From positions 1 to 56,136 of the forward strand of contig CAZQVB010000029.1 of the NCBI GenBank assembly GCA_964596645.1: a stretch of 56,136 bases of DNA. The letters run 5' to 3'. Below the pieces are notes generated by a model, which was not told the DNA's origin, did not search any database, and worked only from the letters and a program-made list of their open reading frames with translations. Position 1 is the first letter of the stretch. The number at the start of each line of letters is the position of its first letter. The translations under genes and the position numbers were made by a program. Shown piece by piece: positions 37,436 through 46,199 of the stretch. The stretch comes from CAVQEK01 sp964596645 (GTDB lineage Bacteria > Bacteroidota > Bacteroidia > Cytophagales > Cyclobacteriaceae).

Positions 37436-37495
37436 CCCTGGTCAACGGCGCATTCGGCGCCGGAGTCTTGTTTGGTTGGGAGGATGACGACCGCC

Positions 37496-37717
37496 CCGTT
37501 CTTTTAAGTCTTCCGTAGGCAGACTTAAAAGTAAACGTGAATAGCAGGGTCTGTGACACGTGGCTATTTCCAAATGTGTTCCTATTTTGTCCCTATGCCA
37601 GCGTATTTGTTTAATGACTTTTTGGCCCTTGGAAATGACCGGATGAAGGCTCGTGTCGGAGACACTGCATTTCATTGCAGGTTTTAAGTGATCTTTCAGA
37701 ACACTTAAAACAACTGG
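37496..37717 (+). repeat. structured repeat, copy B (222 bp)
   Basis: Second copy. Same end stems as copy A, with the first loop TCCGTAGGC (A to T). Both arms of ATTTCCAA/TTGGAAAT are kept, and GACACG (37554-37559) pairs with CGTGTC before the GGAGACAC hairpin. It is preceded by about 55 nt of GC-rich sequence whose frame reads NGAFGAGVLFGWEDDDRP, perhaps another gene remnant. Confidence 0.85.
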
Positions 37718-37747
37718 ATTTATTGTACATCGATTTAGCAAATAGAT

Positions 37748-38106
37748 ATGAATAGTTATTTACTTGGGATTCAAATCGTTGCCTATTTTCTTTTTCTAAT
37801 TCGGTATGGGTATTGTTACGCTCATAAAATGAATATTGTCCGGCAAAAAATATTTTTTTTAAATAAAAAACTCCAACAGACTAAGGTAATCGAAGATTAC
37901 AGCACTAATTTTATGATTTTAAAATTGATCCTTATTTTAAAAGTCATGACCTATTGATCAAGAATGAATATATGAAAAATGCTCTTTACAGAAATTTGGC
38001 AAACAAGTACGATTCGTTAATTGCATTTAGAAGAGCATTTTTTAGAAAGGAATTTTGGTTCTATATGGTTTTAGTTTCCATCACCTCTTTGGTGCTATTA
38101 CTGTGA
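37748..38106 (+). pseudogene. orphan two-helix membrane protein between repeats B and C, frameshifted
   Basis: An ATG at 37748 opens QIVAYFLFLIRYGYCYAHKM (membrane helix) and charged residues up to VIEDYSTNFM, then runs into AT-rich nonsense ending at 37957. From about 37917 a second frame reads YDFKIDPYFKSHDLL, then YRNLANKYDSLIAFRRAFF, and a second helix VLVSITSLVLLL with a stop at 38104-38106. One indel in the TTTTAAAA tract would join them as a protein of about 119 aa with N- and C-terminal helices. No family known. The stop abuts repeat copy C. AT-rich like the other orphan. Confidence 0.5.
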
Positions 38107-38259
38107 TGTGACACGGGCTATTTCCTATTTGTCCCTATGTCAGCGTATAAGTTTAATGACTTTATTGTCATTGGAAATGATCGGATGAAGGCCCGTGTCG
38201 GAGACACTGCATTTCATTGCAGGTTTTAAGTGATCTTTCAGAACACTTAAAACAACTGG
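38107..38259 (+). repeat. structured repeat, copy C (153 bp, lacks the first hairpin)
   Basis: Third copy; the opening AAGTCT hairpin is absent. GACACGGGC near its start pairs with GCCCGTGTC near 38191, a perfect 9-bp long-range stem. The final GTTTTAAGTG/CACTTAAAAC hairpin and AACAACTGG end are the same as in copies A and B. Confidence 0.85.
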
Positions 38260-38310
38260 AATTATTAGATGATGATGCAGGCAACCTAAAAAGCTGCCGC
38301 CTATCATGCG

Positions 38311-38532
38311 TCACTTGCTCCGGCCATCACCCTGTCTTGCTTTTTCCAGCACTTCCTCATTGTGCTCGTACAGCGCCGGTACATTGATCTTTATTTCACC
38401 GCGATACCAGTTTGCCCACTTACCACGGGAGGCCAGATCCTTGGCCTCTTTGTACGTGTCGTAATTGTACAGCGCTGCCTTCAGTTGTGCTATGGCTTGC
38501 TCTTGGTCGCCCGCCACCAGTGCAATACATTA
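38311..38532 (-). pseudogene. C-terminal fragment of a TPR-like protein
   Basis: The leftward frame is open from 38532 to a TGA at 38311 but has no start before the repeat-like helix pattern begins: ALVAGDQEQAIAQLKAALYN, then YKEAKDLASRGKWANWYRGE and ALYEHNEEVLEKARQGDGRS. Alternating Ala/Leu/Tyr spacing fits the final helices of a tetratricopeptide protein. An in-frame TAA lies directly upstream and no further coding follows, so the front of the gene is gone. The cut lies within 300 nt of repeat copy C. Confidence 0.45.
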
Positions 38533-38693
38533 TAATCTTTGCAGAATACATTAATTACTTAAAGTGCGGTCTGGTATAGCCCAATGCTATTGGCCTGCGC
38601 GTACAGGATGAGTTAATATTTTAATAATGTGATCTTAAAACCGCTCTAGTCTTGAAAGCATAATTTTAGGCAGCTATTAATAAGCATGTTTAG

Positions 38694-39257
38694 ATGAAAA
38701 CCCGTGGTGACAGTGAACTAATAGAAGGGATTAAGCAGGGAGATATTCAGGCATTGGAAGCCCTTTTTCAAAAATACTATCAACCCTTGACGGAGTTTGC
38801 CTTCCTTTTACTGTATAAAGATCGTCAGCAGGCAGAAGAGATCGTGTCTGATTTATTTTATAAGCTTTGGGCCAACCGGAGCCGGCTGAGCATAGATTCT
38901 CCTATATCATATTTATACAAATCGATCAAAAACTCCTGCTATAGTTATCTGAAGTCGCCGCGCTTAAAACTGCAAAACGTAGATATAAGCGCGGCAGACC
39001 ATGTTTCTGACAGTGACCATACGACCTTGGAAAAGATGATTAAAGAGGAAAATTTTCAGACCCTCAGCAGCATCATCGATCTGCTGCCCGAAAAAAGAAA
39101 GCTCGTCTTTAAGCTGGCCAAACAGGATGGGTGGAAGTACAAAGAAATTGCTCAGTTGCTTGGAATTTCCGTAAGAACGGTTGAAGACCACATCATTCAT
39201 TCCCTCCAACTAATCACCAAACTATACTGTCAGCAAAATAAAAATCTGAAAGGTTAA
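38694..39257 (+). CDS. ECF RNA polymerase sigma factor
   Basis: 187 aa, a complete Bacteroidota-type ECF sigma factor. Region 2: ALEALFQKYYQPLTEFAFLL and EEIVSDLFYKLWANRSRL. Region 4: LLPEKRKLVFKLAKQDGWKY followed by the helix-turn-helix KEIAQLLGISVRTVEDHI. It is followed 92 nt later by a FecR-type anti-sigma gene and then a TonB receptor with an STN domain, the standard cell-surface signalling order. Outer-membrane substrate uptake should release it to transcribe the receptor and phosphatase genes. Confidence 0.93.
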   Translation: MKTRGDSELIEGIKQGDIQALEALFQKYYQPLTEFAFLLLYKDRQQAEEIVSDLFYKLWANRSRLSIDSPISYLYKSIKNSCYSYLKSPRLKLQNVDISAADHVSDSDHTTLEKMIKEENFQTLSSIIDLLPEKRKLVFKLAKQDGWKYKEIAQLLGISVRTVEDHIIHSLQLITKLYCQQNKNLKG

Positions 39258-39349
39258 ACCTTTGTGATGTTTTTTTAACAATTCCTTCACCTCTTTCAGC
39301 CCGTAGCGATTCTTCTTATTGCTGTCATGATGTTAAAGTGACAGAAAAA

Positions 39350-40372
39350 ATGAGTGACCCTTTATTTTGGAATATGCTTATCCGGTATCTGAACAATGAA
39401 TGCCTGCCAGGGGAAAAGGACGGTTTTGAGCAGATGCTAAAAAATGATGAGCAACACAGAAAGACCTATGAGGAGTGGAGGTCGATTTGGCACTCTGCCT
39501 CCTTCGACCTCCCGCAGACCGACCCCGGGTCCAGGTTTGCGGAATTGAAATACAGGGTGGTTCAGGATGAGCAAAGAGCGCATAAGAAAAAGGCCCGACA
39601 GCGATTTATGCGATATACTATAAGCATAGCGGCGAGTTTGTTGGTTTTCGCCACTGTCGCCTTAAATATTTTCTACGCTCAGTCCTTAAAAAAAGACCCC
39701 GTGGCCTGGATAACCAAAGAGGTGTCCAGGGGTCAAAAGTCTCAGCTTCAATTGGCCGACGGCACCCTCATACTGATCAATTCTGATAGTAAGCTTTCTT
39801 ATCCGGAATATTTTGATGAGAAGGAAAGGCTTGTCAAGCTGGATGGGGAGGCATTTTTTGAAGTAGCCAAGGATACGATCCGGCCCTTTAGAGTGATCAG
39901 TGGCGATGTTGTTACAGAAGTGTTAGGAACAAGCTTTAATGTTCAGGCCTACGATGTGCAGGATAAGATAGAAGTTTTTGTGCGAAGCGGGCGCGTGGCA
40001 GTTTCTCTAAATAATAATGCGCTGAAAAGTGTAAAGCTTCATCCAAATGACGTGGCTACCTATAATTTTTCAGAGGGTTCTATTAACAAAAGCAGCACCA
40101 ATAATGCGGATAGGCATCTCTCCTGGAAGGAGAACTATGTATACCTCGAAAACACTACCCTGGAGGAGTTTGCCGCTACGATGGAAAGAAGGTTTGATCT
40201 GCAGATTGAATTTGAAAATCGTGGCATAAAAAACTGCCAGATCACCGGGAGAATACATCAACGATCCTTCAAAGGAATCATGGATATTGTTTGTGAATCG
40301 TTGGGCCTGAAGTATGCGATATCGGAAAGGATTGTTATGATTTCCGGTGGAGCTTGTGTACTCAAAGAATAA
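39350..40372 (+). CDS. FecR-family anti-sigma factor (DUF4974)
   Basis: About 340 aa. The cytoplasmic N-terminus (FWNMLIRYLNNECLPGEKDG) should hold the sigma factor. One membrane helix lies at about residues 88-108 (YTISIAASLLVFATVALNIF). The periplasmic FecR domain has SRGQKSQLQLADGTLILINS and LVKLDGEAFFEVAKD, PFRVISGDVVTEVLGTSFNV. The C-terminal DUF4974 (TLEEFAATMERRFDLQIEFE) binds the STN domain of the receptor. A GTG at 39338 is four codons upstream; I prefer the ATG at 39350. All parts are intact. Confidence 0.92.
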   Translation: MSDPLFWNMLIRYLNNECLPGEKDGFEQMLKNDEQHRKTYEEWRSIWHSASFDLPQTDPGSRFAELKYRVVQDEQRAHKKKARQRFMRYTISIAASLLVFATVALNIFYAQSLKKDPVAWITKEVSRGQKSQLQLADGTLILINSDSKLSYPEYFDEKERLVKLDGEAFFEVAKDTIRPFRVISGDVVTEVLGTSFNVQAYDVQDKIEVFVRSGRVAVSLNNNALKSVKLHPNDVATYNFSEGSINKSSTNNADRHLSWKENYVYLENTTLEEFAATMERRFDLQIEFENRGIKNCQITGRIHQRSFKGIMDIVCESLGLKYAISERIVMISGGACVLKE

Positions 40373-40490
40373 ATAAAGCCGGAAATGTTGCTGCATTGCC
40401 GGCTTAAAAATTTTAGACCTTCCGGCTCATTTGCTGATGAGCGGGAGGCATTGCTTTTCACAATTTTAACTGTTTTAACTAGTCAAAGCT

Positions 40491-43400
40491 ATGCAAAAAA
40501 GTATTAAAAACCGACCGGTAATGTATCGGGCCATGAGATTTTCGGCCATGTGTTGTGTCGCTTTCCTTGGTTTTGTCGGGATGGTTAGTGCCCGGAGTTC
40601 AAATGCTCAGCACCTGCTTGAGAAAAAAGTAAATATAACCTTTGAACAAATCGAGCTCAAGGAGGCTTTCCGGCAAATAGAAGAGGAGGCCTCTGTAGAG
40701 TTTATTTATTCTTCCTCGGTTGTTAACCTCGAAGAAAAGGTAAGCCTCCGGTCACAAGAAGAAAAACTGAGCGGTGTACTATCCAAATTGCTTCAAGGCC
40801 AAAATCTCACCTATTCGGTCACGTCCAACCAGATTATCATTAAGCGCAAGGCGTCGGGCCCCCAAGAGAATGTAGGTGCTGGCACCATAGTAGGAAAAGT
40901 GACGTCAGCAGAATCGGGTGAAGTACTTTCGTATGCGAGCATTGCTATAAAGGGAACTTCAAAAGGAGCCGTAACAGATGCCACCGGCAGTTTCCGGATG
41001 ATGGGCGTAAAAGAAGGACAATATGTGCTGACGGTTTCTTTTGTAGGATATGAAGGCCAGGAAAAAGACGTGACGGTCAGCAGCGATGAGGTCGCCAAAA
41101 TCAATTTTGAGCTCAGCCCGGTATTTAATGAACTCGAGGGCGTCACCGTTACCGGAATGCGCAAAGGTGAAACCAAAGCACTGGCCAAGATGAAGGCTTC
41201 TGAAAACATCAAGTATGTGTTGTCGCAGGAGCAAATGGAGCGCTTTCCGGATCTTACACTGAGCGAATCTTTACAAAGAGTGCCGGGTGTAGCAGTGGGC
41301 TATAGCTATGGTTTGCCAAGAGATATCATCATCAGAGGCTTGAGCCAGGATTTGAGCTCGGTAACGGTAAACGGCACCAGATTGCCATCCACCGATGCAG
41401 GCGGCCGAAGCACAAACCTAAATGGTGTTTTGTCTAATTCGGTGCAGGCGATAGAAGTTATAAAAACCCTAACACCCGACATGGATGCTGATGGAACGGG
41501 AGGCACGGTCAATATCATCACCAAATCGCCAGCACAGAATGAAGAAATTCTGGATGCTAAAGCCTCTATTGGCTTTAACAACCTCGTGGATAAAATGAAT
41601 TATGAGGCGGGGTTTACGTACGGCAAGCGTTACGATAAAATAGGTTTTGTACTGGGTTTGAATTACTTGAGAACCTGGCGGGGAGAAGATCGTGTAGAAA
41701 AAGGGTATGACGAATTTGAAATAGATGAAAATGAGCAATTGATGCTTGAAGAACTTGATCTGACAGGCTACATGATCAAAAGAGACAACCTGGGTATAAA
41801 CGCCGAGTTCAACTTTTATCCAAATGAAAAATCGACTTATTACCTAAGGGGGTCGATCAATAAATTTTATGAGATACAAAACAGGCTCAGGAGAATCATA
41901 CGTATTGGAGGATACACCTCAGAAGATCAGGTAGAAGACATACGAATCACCCAATTTGGCAATTGGAGAGATTACACCCGGGACATCATTGTATTTTCTA
42001 CCGGAGGCCAAACCAGCTTGTCGATGTTCAATGTAGATTTTGATCTGACATACAGCCGAGGCAATTACGACCAACCCATCTATTACAATGCATCGTTTGT
42101 ACGATCAGGCTTGTCGGGTGTGTTGAATATGCGTGACCCAATAGCACCGCAAATAAATTTTGCGGAAACAGATCCCTACAACCCTGTTGAATATACAACA
42201 AAAAGATATATCAACAGGCATGATATGTCACTTGATCAGGACGGTCAATTCACACTAAACGTGGCCAGAAACTACAACATAGGAAGTGCAGCCGGAGTGT
42301 TGAAATTTGGTGGACGGCTCAGGTATAAGTACAATGACCGATCGAGAAATTATTTCCTTCATGATCTTAAGGAGGGGGAGTTTGTGTTGTCGGATTATCT
42401 GTCAGACTATGAAAAGGATGATCACTTCAACAATAATTATGTGCTAAATAATTTTCCGGAGGCTGAAAGCATGGAGAGTTACTACAGTGCGAACAAGGAG
42501 CTCTTTTCTGACAATGAAAATTATACCCGGCAGAATACAGACCCCGATTCCTTTACCGGCAATGAATACCTGGGTGCAGGCTATGTGATGACAAAGCTCA
42601 GCATTCAAAAGCTGGAAGTAGTAGCCGGAGTGCGCTATGAAAATACTGGATTCGACTATAATGGCAATCAGGTAAATTTTGATGAAAGCGGCAACTACAT
42701 AAGTACGATTGAAGTAAATAGTGAAAAGACTTTTGATGGTTTTTTTCCATCAGTAAACTTGAAATACTCGGTGACGCCAAACACAATATTGAGGGCGGCC
42801 ATTACCAAATCGCTTGCCCGGCCAAGCTACTATGACTTGGTGCCCTGGGAAGAGGTTCTGAACAACCGGGAGGAAATCAACCTGGGAAATCCTGAGCTTA
42901 CACAAGCTACATCCACCAATTACGACTTATTATTTGAGCACTACTTCCAGTCGGTAGGATTGATATCCGGCGGGGTGTTTTTAAAAAATATTGACAATTA
43001 TATTTATGAGTCGAATTATATAATAGAAGGAGGGGAGTTTGATGGTTGGGAGGCTGAACAAGTGGTAAATGGCGCCACCGCTACGGCCAAAGGTTTTGAG
43101 CTTTCCTGGCAACAGCAGTTAACATTTCTTCCTGGCTTTCTAAATGGACTGGGCGTTCATGCAAACTATTCTTATGTGGACTCAAAATTTGAGGTACCTG
43201 GCATAGAAACAACGCGAACTGTGAAGCTGCCCGAGATGCGCCCTCACGTGGGCAACGTATCGCTTTCGTATGAGAAATATGGTTTTTCCGGTAGGATATC
43301 AATGTATTTTTACGACACCTACATTACCGAACTGGGTGAAACCCAAGCGCGTGATGAACTGGAACGAAGCCGGAAGCAAATTGACATCTCTGCATCGCAG

Positions 43401-43547
43401 CAGATCAGTGCGAAGTGGAGCGTATTTGTAGGCATATCCAACATTAGCAATTCGTCTATCTCATTCAAATTTGGCGATGGCAGACCTTTGGACGACATGT
43501 ACTATTCGTCATGGGGAAACATCGGACTCAGGTTTAATGCATATTAA
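40491..43547 (+). CDS. TonB-dependent outer-membrane receptor with STN signalling domain
   Basis: 1018 aa. After the signal peptide come the STN domain (residues 45-120, FEQIELKEAFRQIEEEASVE), a carboxypeptidase-D-like beta domain (130-215, VGKVTSAESGEVLSYASIAI), the plug (235-350, LSESLQRVPGVAVGYS, RDIIIRGLSQDLSSVTVNG) and a 22-strand barrel ending in GLRFNAY. The plug carries TDAGGRSTNLNGV and DMDADGTGGTVNI, the pattern of the TonB-dependent group with DADGTGG. The STN domain ties it to the FecR/sigma pair upstream. No SusD follows; instead a purple-acid-phosphatase-like gene starts 10 nt later, so the cargo may be a phosphorylated compound or phosphate source. Confidence 0.93.
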   Translation: MQKSIKNRPVMYRAMRFSAMCCVAFLGFVGMVSARSSNAQHLLEKKVNITFEQIELKEAFRQIEEEASVEFIYSSSVVNLEEKVSLRSQEEKLSGVLSKLLQGQNLTYSVTSNQIIIKRKASGPQENVGAGTIVGKVTSAESGEVLSYASIAIKGTSKGAVTDATGSFRMMGVKEGQYVLTVSFVGYEGQEKDVTVSSDEVAKINFELSPVFNELEGVTVTGMRKGETKALAKMKASENIKYVLSQEQMERFPDLTLSESLQRVPGVAVGYSYGLPRDIIIRGLSQDLSSVTVNGTRLPSTDAGGRSTNLNGVLSNSVQAIEVIKTLTPDMDADGTGGTVNIITKSPAQNEEILDAKASIGFNNLVDKMNYEAGFTYGKRYDKIGFVLGLNYLRTWRGEDRVEKGYDEFEIDENEQLMLEELDLTGYMIKRDNLGINAEFNFYPNEKSTYYLRGSINKFYEIQNRLRRIIRIGGYTSEDQVEDIRITQFGNWRDYTRDIIVFSTGGQTSLSMFNVDFDLTYSRGNYDQPIYYNASFVRSGLSGVLNMRDPIAPQINFAETDPYNPVEYTTKRYINRHDMSLDQDGQFTLNVARNYNIGSAAGVLKFGGRLRYKYNDRSRNYFLHDLKEGEFVLSDYLSDYEKDDHFNNNYVLNNFPEAESMESYYSANKELFSDNENYTRQNTDPDSFTGNEYLGAGYVMTKLSIQKLEVVAGVRYENTGFDYNGNQVNFDESGNYISTIEVNSEKTFDGFFPSVNLKYSVTPNTILRAAITKSLARPSYYDLVPWEEVLNNREEINLGNPELTQATSTNYDLLFEHYFQSVGLISGGVFLKNIDNYIYESNYIIEGGEFDGWEAEQVVNGATATAKGFELSWQQQLTFLPGFLNGLGVHANYSYVDSKFEVPGIETTRTVKLPEMRPHVGNVSLSYEKYGFSGRISMYFYDTYITELGETQARDELERSRKQIDISASQQISAKWSVFVGISNISNSSISFKFGDGRPLDDMYYSSWGNIGLRFNAY

Positions 43548-43557
43548 AATTTTGACT

Positions 43558-44901
43558 ATGAAAAGCATTTCAATACTGATCTTAAAATTTTGTTTTTTGA
43601 TGCCATCTGCAGTGGGCCAGGATTTTTTTCCTGGCCCTTATCCCGACCGGATTATTCTCACCTGGCACGACAACCCGGCAACCACCCAGGCGGTGACCTG
43701 GCGGACAGATATTTCTGTGAAAAATTCTTATTTGGAAATCGCTTTGGCCGAGGCTTCACCCGATTTTCCAGCAAAGGCCAAAAAGTACCTGGCCAATGCC
43801 GAATATCTGGAGGTGGAAGCCGTTGAAGCCTATTACCATACGGTAGAAATTGACTCTTTGCTGCCCGGAAGGATGTATGCGTACCGGGTAGGGCAAGAGG
43901 GCCATTGGAGCGAATGGTACCACTTTAAAACAGCACCAGGCGAAGATGAGGCTTTCTCCTTTATCTATTTCGGCGATGCCCAAAACGATGTAAAATCTAT
44001 GTGGTCCAGAGTGATAAGGCACGCCTACTCCGATATGCCCAAAGCCAGCTTTATGCTTCATGCCGGCGACCTGATCAACAGAACACACAATGACAAAGAA
44101 TGGGGCGAATGGCATTATGCAGGAAATTTTATAAATGCCATGATACCCAGCATTGCCTCTCCGGGCAACCATGAATACGACAGGGATGCCAACGAAAATT
44201 TGCGCCTGGATTTGCATTGGCGTAAAACTTTTCAACTGCCGCTAAACGGACCCAAAGGCCTGGAAGAGTCGGTTTATTATGTCGACTACAGCAACTGCCG
44301 TGTGATTTCACTGAATTCTCAGGAAATCAACTTGAATGAATCGTCCAGAAAATTGCAGGCCGAATGGCTGGACGGCGTATTGTCAGAAAATGAAAAGGTG
44401 TGGACAGTCATCACCTTTCACCACCCAATTTACTCCTCTAAAGAAGGGCGCGACAATAAAGAGTTCAGAGAAGTGTTTAAGCCCATTTTTGATCGATATA
44501 AAGTAGACCTGGTGTTGCAGGGCCACGATCATACCTACGGACGAGGAAATAATATTCCGCTGGGAGTGGCCAATGAAGATGGCGATGCGGGCACTATGTA
44601 TGTGGTTTCAGTAAGTGGCCCGAAGATGTATAACCTGACCATGGATAAATGGATGGATCGCGCGGCCAGCAACACACAGCTGTATCAAATCATTTCTATC
44701 GACAACAATACGCTTTCATTTGAAGCGTACACGGCAACCGGCGAATTGTATGACGCCTTTGATATGGTAAAACACGAAGGGAAAAAAGTAATCAAAAATC
44801 GCATTCCTGAAGGGGCGGAAAAGCATGAGCTTCCGGAACGATACAAGGAAAGACTTTCAAAAAAAGAACTGGAAGATTATAATAAAATTTACGGCAGATA
44901 G
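43558..44901 (+). CDS. purple-acid-phosphatase-like metallophosphoesterase, secreted
   Basis: 447 aa from the ATG at 43558, with a signal peptide (SISILILKFCFLMPSAVGQ). Residues 22-130 are the purple-acid-phosphatase N-terminal beta domain (DRIILTWHDNPATTQAVTWR). The metallophosphatase core has FIYFGDAQ, MLHAGDLINR, SPGNHEYDRD, TFHHPIYSS and VLQGHDHTYGR, giving the full set of Asp, Asn and His metal ligands. It should cleave phosphate monoesters outside the inner membrane. Its start is 10 nt after the TonB receptor stop, so both share one transcript controlled by the sigma/FecR pair. Confidence 0.92.
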   Translation: MKSISILILKFCFLMPSAVGQDFFPGPYPDRIILTWHDNPATTQAVTWRTDISVKNSYLEIALAEASPDFPAKAKKYLANAEYLEVEAVEAYYHTVEIDSLLPGRMYAYRVGQEGHWSEWYHFKTAPGEDEAFSFIYFGDAQNDVKSMWSRVIRHAYSDMPKASFMLHAGDLINRTHNDKEWGEWHYAGNFINAMIPSIASPGNHEYDRDANENLRLDLHWRKTFQLPLNGPKGLEESVYYVDYSNCRVISLNSQEINLNESSRKLQAEWLDGVLSENEKVWTVITFHHPIYSSKEGRDNKEFREVFKPIFDRYKVDLVLQGHDHTYGRGNNIPLGVANEDGDAGTMYVVSVSGPKMYNLTMDKWMDRAASNTQLYQIISIDNNTLSFEAYTATGELYDAFDMVKHEGKKVIKNRIPEGAEKHELPERYKERLSKKELEDYNKIYGR

Positions 44902-44989
44902 CATGTCAGCATTTTGGCTTTGTACAACTACGACCTCGCTACTTAGAAGGATTTCTCCGGGATATCCAGCTTCCCAGGTAGGTCTTCAA

Positions 44990-46003
44990 TTATGTAAGCG
45001 CGCCCCACCAATCGTAGTCGTTGCCATTGTCTATTCCCGTAAGCAGTGCCGGGAGCAGCTCCGATTGTGAGAAATCCCAGGCGGGGTTTGGCTCTGTATA
45101 GTCGGGTGCCAGGTAGGAATCGCGGTACATTACGTCCCTTACTTTTTGCAGCACTTCTTCCCTATTGAGCAGGCGGGCATCATTGGAGGGTGTCTGTGTA
45201 GAAAAGGAACCGGAGTAGTTGATGGTAGGCTTTCTGCCAGACTTGCCGCCCTTGGTGGTGATGAGAATGACACCATTTCCTGCCTGGGCGCCATAGATCG
45301 CCTGGCTGCTGGCATCTTTGAGTATATCGACAGATTTGATGTCGGCAGGATTGATATCGCCGATGCGGCCGCGATAGATAATGCCGTCCAGCACGATCAG
45401 CGGGTCTTGATTGCCGTCGATGCTCGTCTGGCCACGTATCTGTATGTTGGGTTCTTCGCCCGCCTGGTTTACCTGGCCGATCTGTACGCCCGGCACCGAA
45501 CCTTGCAGCGACTGCATAATGTTGACATTGGGCGATTCGCGAAACGCCTCTATATCGGCAGATGCCACGGCGCCTGTCAGGTCCGACTTCTTGGCCGTGC
45601 CGTAGCCCACCACCACTATTTCATCGAGCGAGGTGACGTCGGGGCTGAGGCTTACGTCAATCACAGACTGGTTGCCAACGGCCACTTCTTCATTGAGATA
45701 GCCCACATAGGAATATACCAGCACCACATCGGAGGTACTGAGGGTAATGGCATACCGGCCGTCGATGTCGGTGACTACACCCTGATTGGTGTCTTTTTGC
45801 AGAATGTTTACCCCCGGCAAAGCACTGCCTTCGTCATCGGTTACCGTACCGGTCACCACTATCTCCTGAGCATTCGGAGAAGCATCACGCGCCTCTACTG
45901 AGGCAACCCCACTGTGCAGGAGCAAAAGCAGTAAAGCCGCTATCCTGGCCAAGCCGATACCCCGTACACAAGATTGCAAACTTGTTGTACATGGTCTTTT
46001 CAT
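44990..46003 (-). pseudogene. SusC/RagA-type TonB-linked receptor, truncated to 337 aa
   Basis: Signal peptide, a carboxypeptidase-D-like domain (GTVTDDEGSALPGVNILQKD, GYLNEEVAVG), the TonB-linked box DEIVVVGYGTAKKSDLTGAV, and plug (QSLQGSVPGVQIGQ, IQIRGQTSIDGNQDPLIVLD, VDILKDASSQAIYGAQAGNG). The gene then stops at DYDWWGALT, just where SusC proteins enter the barrel, instead of the usual 1000 residues. In another phase the next codons read AYIIEDLPGKLDIPEKSF and stop, perhaps the tail of a different protein. No SusD is present. A deletion or assembly join at about 44990-45005 is likely. It lies downstream of uxuA. Confidence 0.85.
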
Positions 46004-46136
46004 CTTTTCATTTTATTTAGGTAAAACATAATTGGAGGTTTGTATTTACTGTCTTTAAAGTTTCTTACATACAGCTTTAGGATAATTCATGATTTATTAC
46101 TTGTTATATCATTCTTTAATATATTTTACTGACCAC

Positions 46137-46152
46137 ATTCATTTAAATGAAT
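46137..46152. promoter_or_regulatory. 16-bp perfect palindrome upstream of the truncated susC
   Basis: ATTCATTTAAATGAAT, 134 nt upstream of the receptor's start codon and 48 nt after the uxuA stop, in a very AT-rich leader. It could bind a dimeric regulator or be chance in AT-rich DNA. No clear -7/-33 pair is visible nearby. Confidence 0.3.
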
Positions 46153-46199
46153 AGATTCGTTTATCGATCATTTTTTATTTCAACAAACAAAACTTTCTA

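Noticed and set aside
36790..38259. Integron attC sites
   Set aside because: Copy A ends next to GTTAGGT, which fits GTTRRRY, but copies B and C do not (GGATTTA, GGAATTA), no RYYYAAC partner is constant, and no integrase gene is in the window.
36790..38259. CRISPR array
   Set aside because: Only three repeats, 150-220 bp long, with 380-490-bp gene-containing spacers and no cas genes.
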